Assembly (NCBI GenBank): GCA_040882505.1
Contig: JBBEBE010000008.1
Span: 124,001-188,000 of the forward strand
DNA length: 64,000 nucleotides
Direction of reading: 5' to 3'
Origin: JBBEBE01 sp040882505
Lineage (GTDB): Bacteria > Bacteroidota > Rhodothermia > Balneolales > Balneolaceae
A program made the translations under genes and the position numbers. The notes below the pieces were generated by a model. That model saw nothing but the letters and a program-made list of their open reading frames with translations, was not told the origin of the DNA and made no database searches. Positions 8,126-17,722 of the stretch are shown in pieces. Within the stretch, counting starts at the first letter, position 1, and each line of letters starts with the position of its first letter.

Positions 8126-9396
8126 ACTCCATCAAAGGTGTTGCATTTATTACGGATCTGGATTGGACTCTATTGGATGTGATTCAGGACGACATTGGTT
8201 TATTTCGGACGGCAGAGAGTCGTGATCGAATCGTGACCCGGTTCAGCCCCGGTAGTTTGCCAAAGTTGGAAAATTTGAACGACCGGTTGCGGGAAGAGAA
8301 GAGAAGCGCCTTTTTTCGACAAGTACTGGTTGTCCGGCACGGCACGAGGGATGTTGAAATGGAGTTTCACCTTGTGTGCCTGGAGCCGGAGAAAGTGCTT
8401 TGGAGTGGACGCCGCGCAGAGCGAGACGAGAGACGGTATTACGACGGTTTGATGCGGATGAACAATGAGAACATCAACGAACTTCGCAAGCTGTTGAAGG
8501 AAGAATCGAATACAGCAGATTCGATCGGAAACAATCTGCCGTTCTATGATGATCTTACAAAGATGAACAACGAGTTGGCCACCATACAACGAACACTGGC
8601 CAAGAAGACACATGAACTTGAATCGTCCAATGAGCGAAAGAACCAAGTGATCGGCATGGTCGCTCACGACCTTCGAAACCCTCTCTCGGTGATATTGAAT
8701 TTCGCCGAGTTTTTGTTGGATGAGGCGGAAGATTTTACGGAGCAGCAAGTCATGTTTATTCGTGAGATTCAGGCGTCCAGTCGCTTGATGCTCTCCATCG
8801 TCGAGGAGCTGGTTGACATATCAGCGATTGAAGCCGGGCGGGTTACGTTGAATCGGGAGCGACTGGATGTGGGTGAATGGATTGAATTATCGGCCAATCT
8901 TTATCGTGGACGGGCAGAGCAGAAAGGGATTCAACTGGATATTGTCGTGCCGGAAGAATCGGTCTGGTGTCACTTGGATAGCAACAAAATTCGTCAAATC
9001 GTGAATAATTTGGTTTCGAATGCGATTAAATTTTCTCACGGTGGAACCCACGTCACGGTTGTCTTCGAGAAGAGGGGAGAGGAGATGATCTTGCGTGTTC
9101 AAGATCAAGGACAGGGAATTCCAACCCATGAATTGGAAAAGTTGTTTATTCCGTTTGGCAACGTCTCGGTCAAAAGCACGGATGGTGAAAAATCGACCGG
9201 TTTGGGTTTGGCCATTACAAAGAAACTGGTCCAGGCTCACGGCGGCGATATTCGCGTGAAAAGCCAACCAGGGAAAGGATCTGAGTTTGAAGTAAAGATC
9301 CCGTGTGAATCCGGGGCATCGGACATGGAGAGGAAGAGAGAGGAGGATGGGAGCTCCTCCTCTTCGTTCTCTTCAATGGACTCGCATGTTCGGTGA
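8122..9396 (+). CDS. Soluble PAS-like histidine kinase coupled to the B12 sensor
   Basis: 424 residues, no membrane segment. Residues 1-100 look like a divergent PAS fold (WTLLDVIQDD, then EMEFHLVCLEPEKVLWSGR), then a coiled coil (about 105-175). HisKA follows with AHDLRNPLS and phosphoacceptor H182. The ATPase domain has the N box with N295 and N300, the G1 box DQGQGIP (D328) and G2 TGLGLA (360-363). There is no receiver domain and no response regulator within the window, so its partner lies elsewhere. The start overlaps the stop of the B12 sensor gene by four bases. The tail is a Ser-rich low-complexity stretch. Likely role: convert light or cobalamin state into phosphotransfer. Confidence 0.9.
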   Translation: MNSIKGVAFITDLDWTLLDVIQDDIGLFRTAESRDRIVTRFSPGSLPKLENLNDRLREEKRSAFFRQVLVVRHGTRDVEMEFHLVCLEPEKVLWSGRRAERDERRYYDGLMRMNNENINELRKLLKEESNTADSIGNNLPFYDDLTKMNNELATIQRTLAKKTHELESSNERKNQVIGMVAHDLRNPLSVILNFAEFLLDEAEDFTEQQVMFIREIQASSRLMLSIVEELVDISAIEAGRVTLNRERLDVGEWIELSANLYRGRAEQKGIQLDIVVPEESVWCHLDSNKIRQIVNNLVSNAIKFSHGGTHVTVVFEKRGEEMILRVQDQGQGIPTHELEKLFIPFGNVSVKSTDGEKSTGLGLAITKKLVQAHGGDIRVKSQPGKGSEFEVKIPCESGASDMERKREEDGSSSSSFSSMDSHVR

Positions 9397-9419
9397 TGGA
9401 AAAAGGCTCTGATTGAACC

Positions 9420-10601
9420 TCAGGATTGTTGCAGTTTGAGTCCACTCCAGACTCCAAGCGCCATGGCGACGGTGAAGATCCAACCGGAGATGGCAAACCC
9501 GTGAATACCGGACAATGTGACGCCAATTGTGCATCCCAGGGAGATCATGGCCCCGAATCCGAGCAGGATCCCCCCGATGAAGGATTTCAGGCTTCCGGCA
9601 AGTGTGGGCATTTTTGGTTTGAACTGACCTGCCAACTGACCACTGATAACGGCTCCCAGTACCAGTGAGAGGATAAAGACACCATTGGTGGTCCAGAGTT
9701 CCGGTCCGAGATTGGGTGTACACCCGGCAAGTCCATCCATTCCTTCGAGACGTTCCGGAAGTCCGGACCAACCACTCAGGCGGGCAAGTCGATTGATCTC
9801 CGCTGTAACACCCAGCGGTTCGACCCGAAAAAAGTAGGCCACACTGATCAGTCCGACAGCAACTCCTCCGACCCATGTGGGCCATCGATCAACGGCCACT
9901 TTCTGCCAAATGAGGCTCAGGCTTGGTTGTTCGGTTGATTTGGCTGGTATGTCATCCGATTCGTTCGGTGTAAACCGGATCAAGAGCCAGACGATGCCGG
10001 CCAGCAGGATCGAAACTTGCAGCAGGGTTGTCCACCCATATCCCAGTTCTGCCGGTATCCAGAGAACAGATGCATCGGCAACGGTCCAGGTATAGAGGGT
10101 GTTCCAACTCGCCATGGCCAACATGAATCCAACCACCGCACCCACCAGGGCAATCGGACTGAGCATGGATCCTTCTCCCAGGCGGTAGAAATGGGCACTG
10201 ATGCAGGATCCGGAGAGCACCATTCCCCAGCCAAAGAGCAACCCACCCACGACAAGGTGCCAGCTGACGGGTCCGATATGTGCTTCCAACGGGATGTATC
10301 CGGCAGTTGGATCGGAGACCCAGGATTGAAAGATCACGAGGTACCCGATGCTTCCGACCACCAGGGAAGTTAGAATTCCGACGAGTGGGCGACCGTCTTT
10401 GCCAACGAAAAAATCCTTCAGGATGCAGAAAAAGCAGAATCTGGAGCGTTGAAGTGCAATTCCGAAGAGTGCGCCACAAACGAGAGCAAAAGGGAGGCCC
10501 GGGTCGAGATCCGGATTGTTGTCCAGATGGTTGTAGAAAAAAAACAGTAGCAGGAGGAAACCCCCTGCTACTGTGAATGGAATCAGCTTGGTTTTGGACA
10601 T
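9420..10601 (-). CDS. YeeE/YedE (TsuA-like) thiosulfate transporter
   Basis: 393 residues from the ATG at 10601, which places a hydrophobic segment right after MSKTKL. It is an integral inner-membrane protein of about ten helices with both family repeats. The conserved cysteine motifs are visible: RSRFCFFC, LSGSCISAHFYRLGEG and SLGCTIGV; in TsuA such cysteines relay thiosulfate through the channel. It begins 22 bases after the stop of an exported sulfurtransferase, so the two form an operon for uptake of thiosulfate or other sulfane sulfur. Full length for the family. Confidence 0.9.
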   Translation of the reverse strand: MSKTKLIPFTVAGGFLLLLFFFYNHLDNNPDLDPGLPFALVCGALFGIALQRSRFCFFCILKDFFVGKDGRPLVGILTSLVVGSIGYLVIFQSWVSDPTAGYIPLEAHIGPVSWHLVVGGLLFGWGMVLSGSCISAHFYRLGEGSMLSPIALVGAVVGFMLAMASWNTLYTWTVADASVLWIPAELGYGWTTLLQVSILLAGIVWLLIRFTPNESDDIPAKSTEQPSLSLIWQKVAVDRWPTWVGGVAVGLISVAYFFRVEPLGVTAEINRLARLSGWSGLPERLEGMDGLAGCTPNLGPELWTTNGVFILSLVLGAVISGQLAGQFKPKMPTLAGSLKSFIGGILLGFGAMISLGCTIGVTLSGIHGFAISGWIFTVAMALGVWSGLKLQQS

Positions 10602-10623
10602 GGAAAGATAGAGTTGAGAATTT

Positions 10624-11535
10624 CTATTTTCCGGTCCAGACCGTGCCAGACGGGTTGTCAATCGGTACGCCGACACTGTTTCCGTACTCGGTCCAGGATC
10701 CGTCGTAGTTTTTCACTTCGTATCCAAGGATCTGACTGAGTGCGAACCAGGAGTGGCTCGAGCGTTCACCGATTCGGCAGTAGGTGATGATCGGGCTGGA
10801 TCCATCGATGCCTTTTGCAGCGTAGAGCTCCCGAAGTTCATCTGCAGATTTGAAGGTCCCGTCTTCTTGTACGACTTCACCCCACGGGATGTTGACAGCG
10901 CCTGGAATATGACCGGCACGAATCGCCAGTTCCTGCACGCCTTGGGGTGCAATGACCTGTCCGGTATATTCTGCGTTGGATCGAATGTCGACAAGCGCAC
11001 CGTCTTCCTCTTCATTGACGACCGAGAGGACGTCGGAGAGGCGGGCACGAAGGTGATCATTGACCTCGTCTACTTGATAGGAAGCAGCTTGGAAACTGGC
11101 CGGTCGCGTACTTTGCGGTCGTCGTTCAGCCACCCATTTGTTGCGGCCACCATCCATCAATTTGACATTTTCATGGCCGTAGATGTTGAAGATCCACGCT
11201 CCCCAAGCGGCAAACCAGTTGTTGTTGTCACCGTAGAGAACAACCGTGGTTTCGTTGGTGACGCCAAGCGACGACATCAACTCTTCAAAATTGTCGGCAG
11301 AGACGATGTCTCTCTGAATGGGGTTCACCAGATCGGTGTGCCATCGAAGGTTGGCAGCTCCGGGGATGTGTCCGCGTTCGAACTGTCCGGGTTCTACGCT
11401 CACCTCGATGATGCGTACATCGCTGCTGTTCAGGTTGTCGGCTACCCACTGTGTGGAGACGACAGCATCCTGAGCAACGGCAACAGATGCCATCAGGAGG
11501 AGTCCTGTGAGTAGTGTCATTGTTTTGTGTAACAT
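10624..11535 (-). CDS. Exported thiosulfate/3-mercaptopyruvate sulfurtransferase (tandem rhodanese)
   Basis: 303 residues from the ATG at 11535, with a signal peptide ending near VAVAQDA. Two rhodanese domains follow. The first (about 25-140) lacks a cysteine at the active-site loop (YGDNNNWFA) and is structural; the second holds the loop YCRIGERSS with C253. The arginine-rich loop favours thiosulfate over mercaptopyruvate, but this is only indicative. Periplasmic location and the adjacent TsuA-like transporter suggest that sulfur is transferred or trimmed outside the inner membrane before uptake. Confidence 0.92.
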   Translation of the reverse strand: MLHKTMTLLTGLLLMASVAVAQDAVVSTQWVADNLNSSDVRIIEVSVEPGQFERGHIPGAANLRWHTDLVNPIQRDIVSADNFEELMSSLGVTNETTVVLYGDNNNWFAAWGAWIFNIYGHENVKLMDGGRNKWVAERRPQSTRPASFQAASYQVDEVNDHLRARLSDVLSVVNEEEDGALVDIRSNAEYTGQVIAPQGVQELAIRAGHIPGAVNIPWGEVVQEDGTFKSADELRELYAAKGIDGSSPIITYCRIGERSSHSWFALSQILGYEVKNYDGSWTEYGNSVGVPIDNPSGTVWTGK

Positions 11536-11671
11536 GTAGTTATCCTCGGTTTTATCAGGTTTCAGAGTAGATATCACCGATGAGGAGTCACTGTCCGCAC
11601 ATGTTGAGTTTGGAAAACTACAAACGATGCTGCTTTGAATCAATGGGAAAAAGAGCAGAACGTGGTCTCGC

Positions 11672-12841
11672 TCAAACGGGGGTCCATTGGCCCAATTCGT
11701 CGCCTCTGTAGATGGACTGGATCAGACGATCGACTCTCGCCGTTTGATCGACCTCGATCAGTGGCAGGTTCTCCTCGCCGGCAATGGCCCGTAGAAAAAG
11801 CTCCAACGGGTGATCCCAGGCTTCGGGAAGATCCTCTACCGGGTGGTCTCCGTCCAGACCCAGAGCTGGAATGGTGGCAAAGAGTTCCCCATTCGTTACC
11901 CGGAGATGCCCTTCGGTACCGGAGATTTCAATCTGGTGTGGATTGGCATGGTCCACCCATCCACCGGCAACAACGGCCACAGCGCCGGAGGCGAATCGAA
12001 TCATTCCCTCTCCATATTCATCACATCCAGGATATCGGGAGACTCCCTGGCCAATAACGCCGGTCGCAGATATGGCGGTGTCTTCCTGCATGAACCAGAC
12101 AAGAAGATCCAGAACGTGCGATCCGAGATCACCGAAGGCTCCGACACCTGAACGTTCTTTATCGGCCATCCATCGCCACTCTTCGTCAAACCACCCACCG
12201 ATTGCACCGTGATGGACATTGCTGAGTCGGAGACGAGTGATCTTGCCCAATACGCCATCGGCCAGCCACTGTCGAATCTGTTGGTTCTGTCCGGCCGACC
12301 GCATGAAATAGCCGGTTTGGAAGATTTGATCCGAGTGGCGAATTCGGTGTGCCATGGATTCGGATTGATCTCCGTTCATACCCAGAGGCTTTTCGACAAA
12401 GAGATGGTGACCAGCAGCCAGTGTTCGGTCGATCCACTTTTGATGATGGACGGTTTCCGATGCAATGATGATCCCGTCGAGTGTTGGATCCGTGAGAATT
12501 TCGTCGGGTCGTTCGGCTACGGTTGCCCCGGTGACGTCTGCCCGAGCACGGGCGGCATTCGGATTGGGATCGTAAATACGTGTCGTCGTCACCGCGTCCA
12601 GTCGGGAGAGGCGATTGGCAAAATCGGGCGCGTGAATGTGTGCAGCCCCGAGCATGGCGACTCGAACGGGCCGAACCGGTTCGGTCGGTTGCCGATTCTG
12701 AAAAACCGGGGCAGCTGTTCCCGGACGAATCAAGAGTGGGGATACGGCCAATCCGGCAATTCCACCCGCCATGCGTCGTAGAGCGGATCGTCTCGAAAGA
12801 GGTGAGTGGGTGTCTGAGGGGCGCTTGGTTGATCGATTCAT
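11672..12841 (-). CDS. Tat-exported Gfo/Idh/MocA family oxidoreductase
   Basis: 389 residues. The twin-arginine signal is LSRRSALRRM (residues 15-24), followed by a hydrophobic stretch. The Rossmann loop AMLGAAHIH departs from the usual GxGxxG: the last glycine is replaced and His-rich, as in some putative secreted members. FVEKPLG carries the EKP motif and HPLELF lies near the C-terminus. NAD(P)-linked sugar oxidoreductase is the expected role; substrate unknown. It is divergent from the TonB receptor at 13046 with about 200 bases between, so they may share a control region. Confidence 0.88.
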   Translation of the reverse strand: MNRSTKRPSDTHSPLSRRSALRRMAGGIAGLAVSPLLIRPGTAAPVFQNRQPTEPVRPVRVAMLGAAHIHAPDFANRLSRLDAVTTTRIYDPNPNAARARADVTGATVAERPDEILTDPTLDGIIIASETVHHQKWIDRTLAAGHHLFVEKPLGMNGDQSESMAHRIRHSDQIFQTGYFMRSAGQNQQIRQWLADGVLGKITRLRLSNVHHGAIGGWFDEEWRWMADKERSGVGAFGDLGSHVLDLLVWFMQEDTAISATGVIGQGVSRYPGCDEYGEGMIRFASGAVAVVAGGWVDHANPHQIEISGTEGHLRVTNGELFATIPALGLDGDHPVEDLPEAWDHPLELFLRAIAGEENLPLIEVDQTARVDRLIQSIYRGDELGQWTPV

Positions 12842-13045
12842 ACTTTTTTTGTCATCCGAAGTTGTGTATCACTGTCAAGCAACCAATTACGGACTTTGAT
12901 TCTCCGAATTCAAGTGAAATCGTCAATGGGTGAACGATGAGAATGGGGATTGACGTTGGACTGTCGACAGATATCGATACCGGGGAGTCTCGGGAAGAAT
13001 CGTTGAATCGTCATTCAAAGAGAGAATGCAAAGAGGTTGAAGGGT

Positions 13046-15469
13046 ATGATTCGGAGCGTGTTTGGGATTGGTTGGCGGCCATCGGTGTCAAGGTGGTTAT
13101 CTGTGCTGATCGGTTGGCTGCTTGTATCGGGATTCGTTCAGTTGGGTTCACGTCCGGCAGCGGGGCAGAGTTCAGACAGGGGGACCCTTACCGGATATGT
13201 GGTTGATGCACGAACGGGAGAGCGGTTGACGGGTGCCAATGTGGGGTTGGCAGAAACCCGTTATGGAGACAGTTCGGATGAAAATGGATATTTCGAGCTG
13301 ACAAATATTCCGACAGGATCGTATCGGTTACAGGCCAGTTACATCGGATACGAGCCTTGGGAACAGATGAATGTGACGATTCGAACAGCGGGTGTTCGCC
13401 CTGTTCGAATCGAACTGAATCCCTCGACGGCCGAACTTGAAGAGGTCGTTGTTACCTACGCCGATCCATTTCGGGCTTCACCGGAACAACCGATCTCTTA
13501 TCGATCCCTCTCCCGCAGCGAGATTGCAACCTATCCAGCCGGAAACAGTGACATTGCCAAAGTGGCTCAATCGCTTCCCGGTATATCCGGTTCGGTTACC
13601 GGCTTTCGCAATGATGTGATTATCCGCGGCGGGTCTCCCAACGAAAATGTTTACTATTTGGACGGAATCGAGATCCCGACGATTAATCACTTCTCGACAC
13701 AGGGCAGTGCCGGAGGCCCTGCAGGTCTATTGAATGTGACCTTTTTTGAAGGGGTAGAGATCAGTACAAGCTCCTTTCCTGCTTCGTATGGAGATGCTCT
13801 TTCCGGAGTATTGCAGTTTGACCAACGGCGTGGAGATGATCGAAAACGCCGAACCCAATTTCGGGTGGGTGCCAGCGAAGCGGCCATTACAACCGAAGGG
13901 CCTCTGTTTAAGGGGGAGAAGCCGGCCGCCAATACAACGTATCTGCTTTCGGTCCGACGCTCCTACCTGCAACTACTTTTTGACCTGATAGGGTTGCCGT
14001 TTTTGCCGGACTATTGGGACTATCAGTACAAACTGTCTCACCGAACAGATCGGGGGGACGAGATCTATTTGACCGGTGTTGGGTCCATTGACGATTTTCG
14101 CATCAATATTCCCTCTTCGCCCGACCCGGATCAGGAGGCGGTCCTTGAACAGGTCCCGGTGATCGGGCAACAAACACATACCGGGGGCATCGGGTGGCGT
14201 CGTCCGATGAGGGGGGTGGATGGATTTTGGCAAACGCATCTGGCGATTAGTCATTTTTCGAACGATTTCCGCCGATATCGTGACAATCGGGTGCAAGACC
14301 AACTGTTTCTGGAGAATCGTTCCGATGAGAAACGGCGTACCCTTCGAACCGGATTCCAGCGATTGGGTTCCGATTGGACCCTCTCGGCCGGGGTTCTGAT
14401 TCGATCCAACGAGTACCAGAACAGGTTTTCGGATCTCAATCGGGGAACCGGTTTCGAGAATCGTCTCCCTTTCTGGAGTTATGGACTCTACAGCCAGCTC
14501 TCGCGCGAGCCTGAAGGAAGCCCGTTTGGCTGGACCATGGGTCTGCGTACGGACGGGAATACGTTTACGGAAACGGGACATCAACTTGCACGAACGCTTT
14601 CTCCACGTGCAGGTCTGTCCTGGAGGTTGACCGAGAGTGGTCGATGGGTCGCCTCAATGTCTGCAGGGCGATATACCAAACTGCCTCCCTTTACACTTTT
14701 GGGGTATCGGACAACGGCTGGCTATGCGAATCGGGAGATCGACTACCAAATTGCCGATCATGTAACGGCGGGTTTGGCAACGTATCCGAGACCCAGTTTG
14801 AAAGTCTCTGCCGAAGCGTTTTACAAACGATATCGGCAGATGCCGGTGTCACTGGAGGATGGAGTCTCTCTGGCCAACAAGGGGGGAGGATTCGAGGTTT
14901 TGGGGAATGAAGCGGTTTACTCTTCCGGAGAGGGTCAAACCTGGGGCGTTGAATTTCTCGTTCAGCAAAAGATGGCCACGGATTTCTACGGGATTTTGGC
15001 CATTACCCTGTTTCAAAGTCAATTTACGGGCTTGGACGGGGATCGGTACCGACCCTCCCTTTGGGACAGTCGATATCTCTTGACCTTTACCGGGGGCTAT
15101 CAATTCTCATCGAAGTGGGAAATGAGCCTCCGAAGTCGGTGGATCGGGAAAACTCCCTTTGCCCCTGTCGATACCTCTGCTTCGCTTCAAACCTATCCGG
15201 ATTTTGTCTTCGATTACGACCGTCTCGGAGACGTTCGCCTGAATCCGTTTCGAGCTACTGATATCCGACTGGATCGCCGATTCGATTTCACCCGGGCGGG
15301 AATCTCCTTGGATCTCTACCTGGAGATTCAAAATGTACTCGGGCAGGATGCCCCCAGAGAGCCACAATACTTGCTCGTTAAAGAGGGGGAGGAGAGGCGG
15401 CTCGAACGGGTCGATCAATACGCGGACTCTTCCATCTTGCCAACTATCGGGTTGATTCTGGAGTTCTGA
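13046..15469 (+). CDS. TonB-dependent receptor with carboxypeptidase-like regulatory domain
   Basis: 807 residues from the ATG at 13046, preceded by AGAGG at nine bases. After a signal peptide ending near PAAGQS comes a CarboxypepD_reg-like beta-sandwich (GTLTGYVVDARTGERLTGANV, residues 47-67 roughly). A plug domain follows (DIAKVAQSLPGISGS, IIRGGSPNENVYYLDGIE), then the outer-membrane barrel, ending in a Phe (GLILEF) as expected for BAM recognition. There is no SusD partner and no obvious TonB box. It should import a ligand across the outer membrane; none can be named. The stop lies six bases from that of the convergent yqaE gene. Confidence 0.92.
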   Translation: MIRSVFGIGWRPSVSRWLSVLIGWLLVSGFVQLGSRPAAGQSSDRGTLTGYVVDARTGERLTGANVGLAETRYGDSSDENGYFELTNIPTGSYRLQASYIGYEPWEQMNVTIRTAGVRPVRIELNPSTAELEEVVVTYADPFRASPEQPISYRSLSRSEIATYPAGNSDIAKVAQSLPGISGSVTGFRNDVIIRGGSPNENVYYLDGIEIPTINHFSTQGSAGGPAGLLNVTFFEGVEISTSSFPASYGDALSGVLQFDQRRGDDRKRRTQFRVGASEAAITTEGPLFKGEKPAANTTYLLSVRRSYLQLLFDLIGLPFLPDYWDYQYKLSHRTDRGDEIYLTGVGSIDDFRINIPSSPDPDQEAVLEQVPVIGQQTHTGGIGWRRPMRGVDGFWQTHLAISHFSNDFRRYRDNRVQDQLFLENRSDEKRRTLRTGFQRLGSDWTLSAGVLIRSNEYQNRFSDLNRGTGFENRLPFWSYGLYSQLSREPEGSPFGWTMGLRTDGNTFTETGHQLARTLSPRAGLSWRLTESGRWVASMSAGRYTKLPPFTLLGYRTTAGYANREIDYQIADHVTAGLATYPRPSLKVSAEAFYKRYRQMPVSLEDGVSLANKGGGFEVLGNEAVYSSGEGQTWGVEFLVQQKMATDFYGILAITLFQSQFTGLDGDRYRPSLWDSRYLLTFTGGYQFSSKWEMSLRSRWIGKTPFAPVDTSASLQTYPDFVFDYDRLGDVRLNPFRATDIRLDRRFDFTRAGISLDLYLEIQNVLGQDAPREPQYLLVKEGEERRLERVDQYADSSILPTIGLILEF

Positions 15470-15475
15470 ATCGAA

Positions 15476-15640
15476 TCAGTTGTCATGTTTTGCGATCACC
15501 CAGACGGCATGAATGATCCCGGGCAAAAAGCCGAGAAGCGTGAGTAGAATATTGAGCCAGAAAGCCCCCTTGATTCCCACCGTTAAAAAAACACCCAATG
15601 GGGGAAGAAGAATGGCAATGATCAATCGTAGTATGCTCAT
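15476..15640 (-). CDS. YqaE/Pmp3 family small membrane protein
   Basis: 54 residues with two hydrophobic helices and the family pattern: MSILRLIIAILLPPLGVFL, then FWLNILLTLLGFLPGIIHA. Such proteolipids affect membrane potential and stress tolerance. The start overlaps the stop of the upstream methyltransferase gene by ATGA (15637-15640), so the two are translationally coupled, an unusual pairing with a DNA repair gene. Confidence 0.92.
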   Translation of the reverse strand: MSILRLIIAILLPPLGVFLTVGIKGAFWLNILLTLLGFLPGIIHAVWVIAKHDN

Positions 15641-16182
15641 GATGCACCCGCAGATTTGAAATTTTCGTACCCTTCCCACGTTAAAAGGGCGATTTTTCGA
15701 TGTTGTCCTCCAGCATAGTTCCCTGCATGACCGGTAGATGGAAGTACTCGATGACAAGGGACCAACAAAGCGATTGGATTGTTTCCCACGGCGGACCCGA
15801 CAGCACGACAGGCTTTTGGCCGGCCGATTCGTTCGGCAATCCAGCCATAGGTTCTTGTTTCTCCCCAGGGGATCTCCAATAGTGTTCTCCAGACATCCAG
15901 TTGGAACGGTGTGCCTGACAGGGAGATTCGTATCGGCGTTGGCGGAACTGAATCGTGATTGTCTTCGGTGGATATCCACGATGTGACCTGAGGGATCAGG
16001 GTCTGGCCCGGATGGGTCTCTTTCCAGCGTTCCAGATCGCGTTGTGCCGATTCGGTGAATGTTGCAGAAATGAGTCCGTCCCCTGATTCCAGAATGAGAA
16101 GTTCGCCCGCAGGTGTCGTTTCAACAGACCAACGGATGGGTTCCGGATGAGTTCGGATATTTGAAGGATGGACCCATATCAT
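15637..16182 (-). CDS. ogt: Methylated-DNA-protein-cysteine methyltransferase
   Basis: About 181 residues from the ATG at 16182; the frame stays open to a TTG at 16281, which would add 33 residues of low-complexity Pro/Thr sequence, so the start is uncertain. The protein removes alkyl groups from O6-alkylguanine by suicide transfer to a cysteine. The N-terminal ribonuclease-H-like domain is followed by the DNA-binding domain with PFQLDVWRTLLEIPWGET, the HTH with the Arg finger (CRAVGSAVGNNP) and the active site LVPCHRV (C143). Family length is normal. It is coupled to yqaE downstream. Confidence 0.93.
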   Translation of the reverse strand: MIWVHPSNIRTHPEPIRWSVETTPAGELLILESGDGLISATFTESAQRDLERWKETHPGQTLIPQVTSWISTEDNHDSVPPTPIRISLSGTPFQLDVWRTLLEIPWGETRTYGWIAERIGRPKACRAVGSAVGNNPIALLVPCHRVLPSTGHAGNYAGGQHRKIALLTWEGYENFKSAGAS

Positions 16183-16411
16183 CTCGAGACCCGGAAATAC
16201 AGGAGTCGGCGTGGTGATTGGATGGGCTTCAGGAGTGCTCACAAGGTCAGGGTTCGTTTCGGATACAGATCTCGGCTCCAAACAGAATAATCAATTCAGT
16301 AACCTCATGCCATGATCGTTGCCGGGAATTCCAGATGGGCGAACTCCTTGTCGGGCCGAAGAGTCGGGTTGCAGACAGTGGGAGAAAGAAGTATTCTCAG
16401 GAGAAACAGGA

Positions 16412-17632
16412 ATGGATCCATTGCACATGAAATACAACAGGCTCAGAAATCTATCCCTGCTCGTATTCGGGGTGGTTACAGGTGTCGTGATCTCTTGCAG
16501 CAGCGCGGAAGACCCGGACCCCATGAGCGAGCGGGGGCGTGATTTGTGGAGAGATTTGGCTCCCTATTTTGAACCACCGGATACGTTTGCGGGTGAATTC
16601 GGGGACTATCCCGATTTGTTTGAATTTGAAGATGGAAGCCGTGTCGAATCCGCCTCGGATTGGGAGATGCGACGAGAGGAGATTCGCTCTGAGTGGCACC
16701 GAATGATGGGAGTCTGGCCGGAGCTCTTGAACGATCCCGAGGTAGAGGTTCTCGAGCGGGATGAATTGGAAGGAATGGAACTCTTGCGGATTCGATTTTC
16801 GTGGACCCCGTATGAGGAGACGGAAGGGTACCTGCTCATTCCAGAAGGAGAAGAGCCACGGCCGGCCGTGATTGTCGGGTACTACGAACCGGAGACAGCC
16901 ATCGGCCGGGGACAAAGCCCACAACGGGATTTTGCACGTCAATTGGCGCGTCGGGGATTTGTAACCCTCTCTCTCGGAACAACCGAAGGGACCGAGAATC
17001 AGACCTATACCATCTACCATCCCGACATCAACAATGCACAGATCGAGCCGCTTTCAATGCTCGCATACGCTGCAGTAACCGGGTGGCACCTGTTGGCCAA
17101 TCGTCCGGAGGTAGATTCGACCCGGATTGGTATCACGGGCCACTCCTACGGTGGAAAGTGGGCCATGTTTGCATCGACTCTGTTTGACGGATTTGCTGCC
17201 GCTGCATGGTCGGATCCCGGGATTGTGTTTGATGAATCCGTCCTGAACAATAATTATTGGGAACCCTGGTATCTTGGATACCATCCCAAGCCGTGGAGAG
17301 ATCGGGGTCCGATTACCGAAGAGAATCCAGTGCACGGCCTCTATCCGGTATTGAGGGAACAGGGGCACGATTTAACCGAGCTACACGCGTTGATGGCTCC
17401 CCGTCCCTTTTTGGTCTCTGGGGGGTCTGCAGATACACCCGATCGATGGGTGGCGCTAAACCATACCATCGCTGTCAACCGTTTGCTCGGATATGAGGGG
17501 CGTGTTGGAATGAGCAACCGCCCGGACCACTCTCCGAACGAGGCGTCCAACCGGATCCTGGTAGACTTTTTTGACTATTTCCTGATGGAGAAGGGAATCC
17601 AACGAACACATCCACCGGACGTGAACCCATAG
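16412..17632 (+). CDS. Alpha/beta-hydrolase lipoprotein (acetyl xylan or glucuronoyl esterase-like)
   Basis: 406 residues from the ATG at 16412, chosen because AGGAGA (16399-16404) sits seven bases before it. A lipobox (VVISCSS, C29) marks a lipoprotein. The hydrolase fold has the nucleophile elbow GHSYGG (S245), a candidate acid in SGGSADTPDRW and a late His in PDHSP. It resembles carbohydrate esterases of the acetyl-xylan or CE15-like type, which remove ester groups from plant or algal polysaccharides. It stands alone, with a separate FAD oxidoreductase 90 bases downstream on the same strand. Confidence 0.82.
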   Translation: MDPLHMKYNRLRNLSLLVFGVVTGVVISCSSAEDPDPMSERGRDLWRDLAPYFEPPDTFAGEFGDYPDLFEFEDGSRVESASDWEMRREEIRSEWHRMMGVWPELLNDPEVEVLERDELEGMELLRIRFSWTPYEETEGYLLIPEGEEPRPAVIVGYYEPETAIGRGQSPQRDFARQLARRGFVTLSLGTTEGTENQTYTIYHPDINNAQIEPLSMLAYAAVTGWHLLANRPEVDSTRIGITGHSYGGKWAMFASTLFDGFAAAAWSDPGIVFDESVLNNNYWEPWYLGYHPKPWRDRGPITEENPVHGLYPVLREQGHDLTELHALMAPRPFLVSGGSADTPDRWVALNHTIAVNRLLGYEGRVGMSNRPDHSPNEASNRILVDFFDYFLMEKGIQRTHPPDVNP

Positions 17633-17722
17633 AGTTGCAGATCGCACCGTCTCAAAGGAGCTCGTGCCTGAACAGGCCGGGTATCCGGGAGATCCATTCC
17701 ACATGAATAAATATATAATTGT

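Noticed and set aside
9340..9365. Hairpin GAGGAG...CTCCTC at the end of the kinase gene as terminator
   Set aside because: It lies inside the coding sequence and has no T run.
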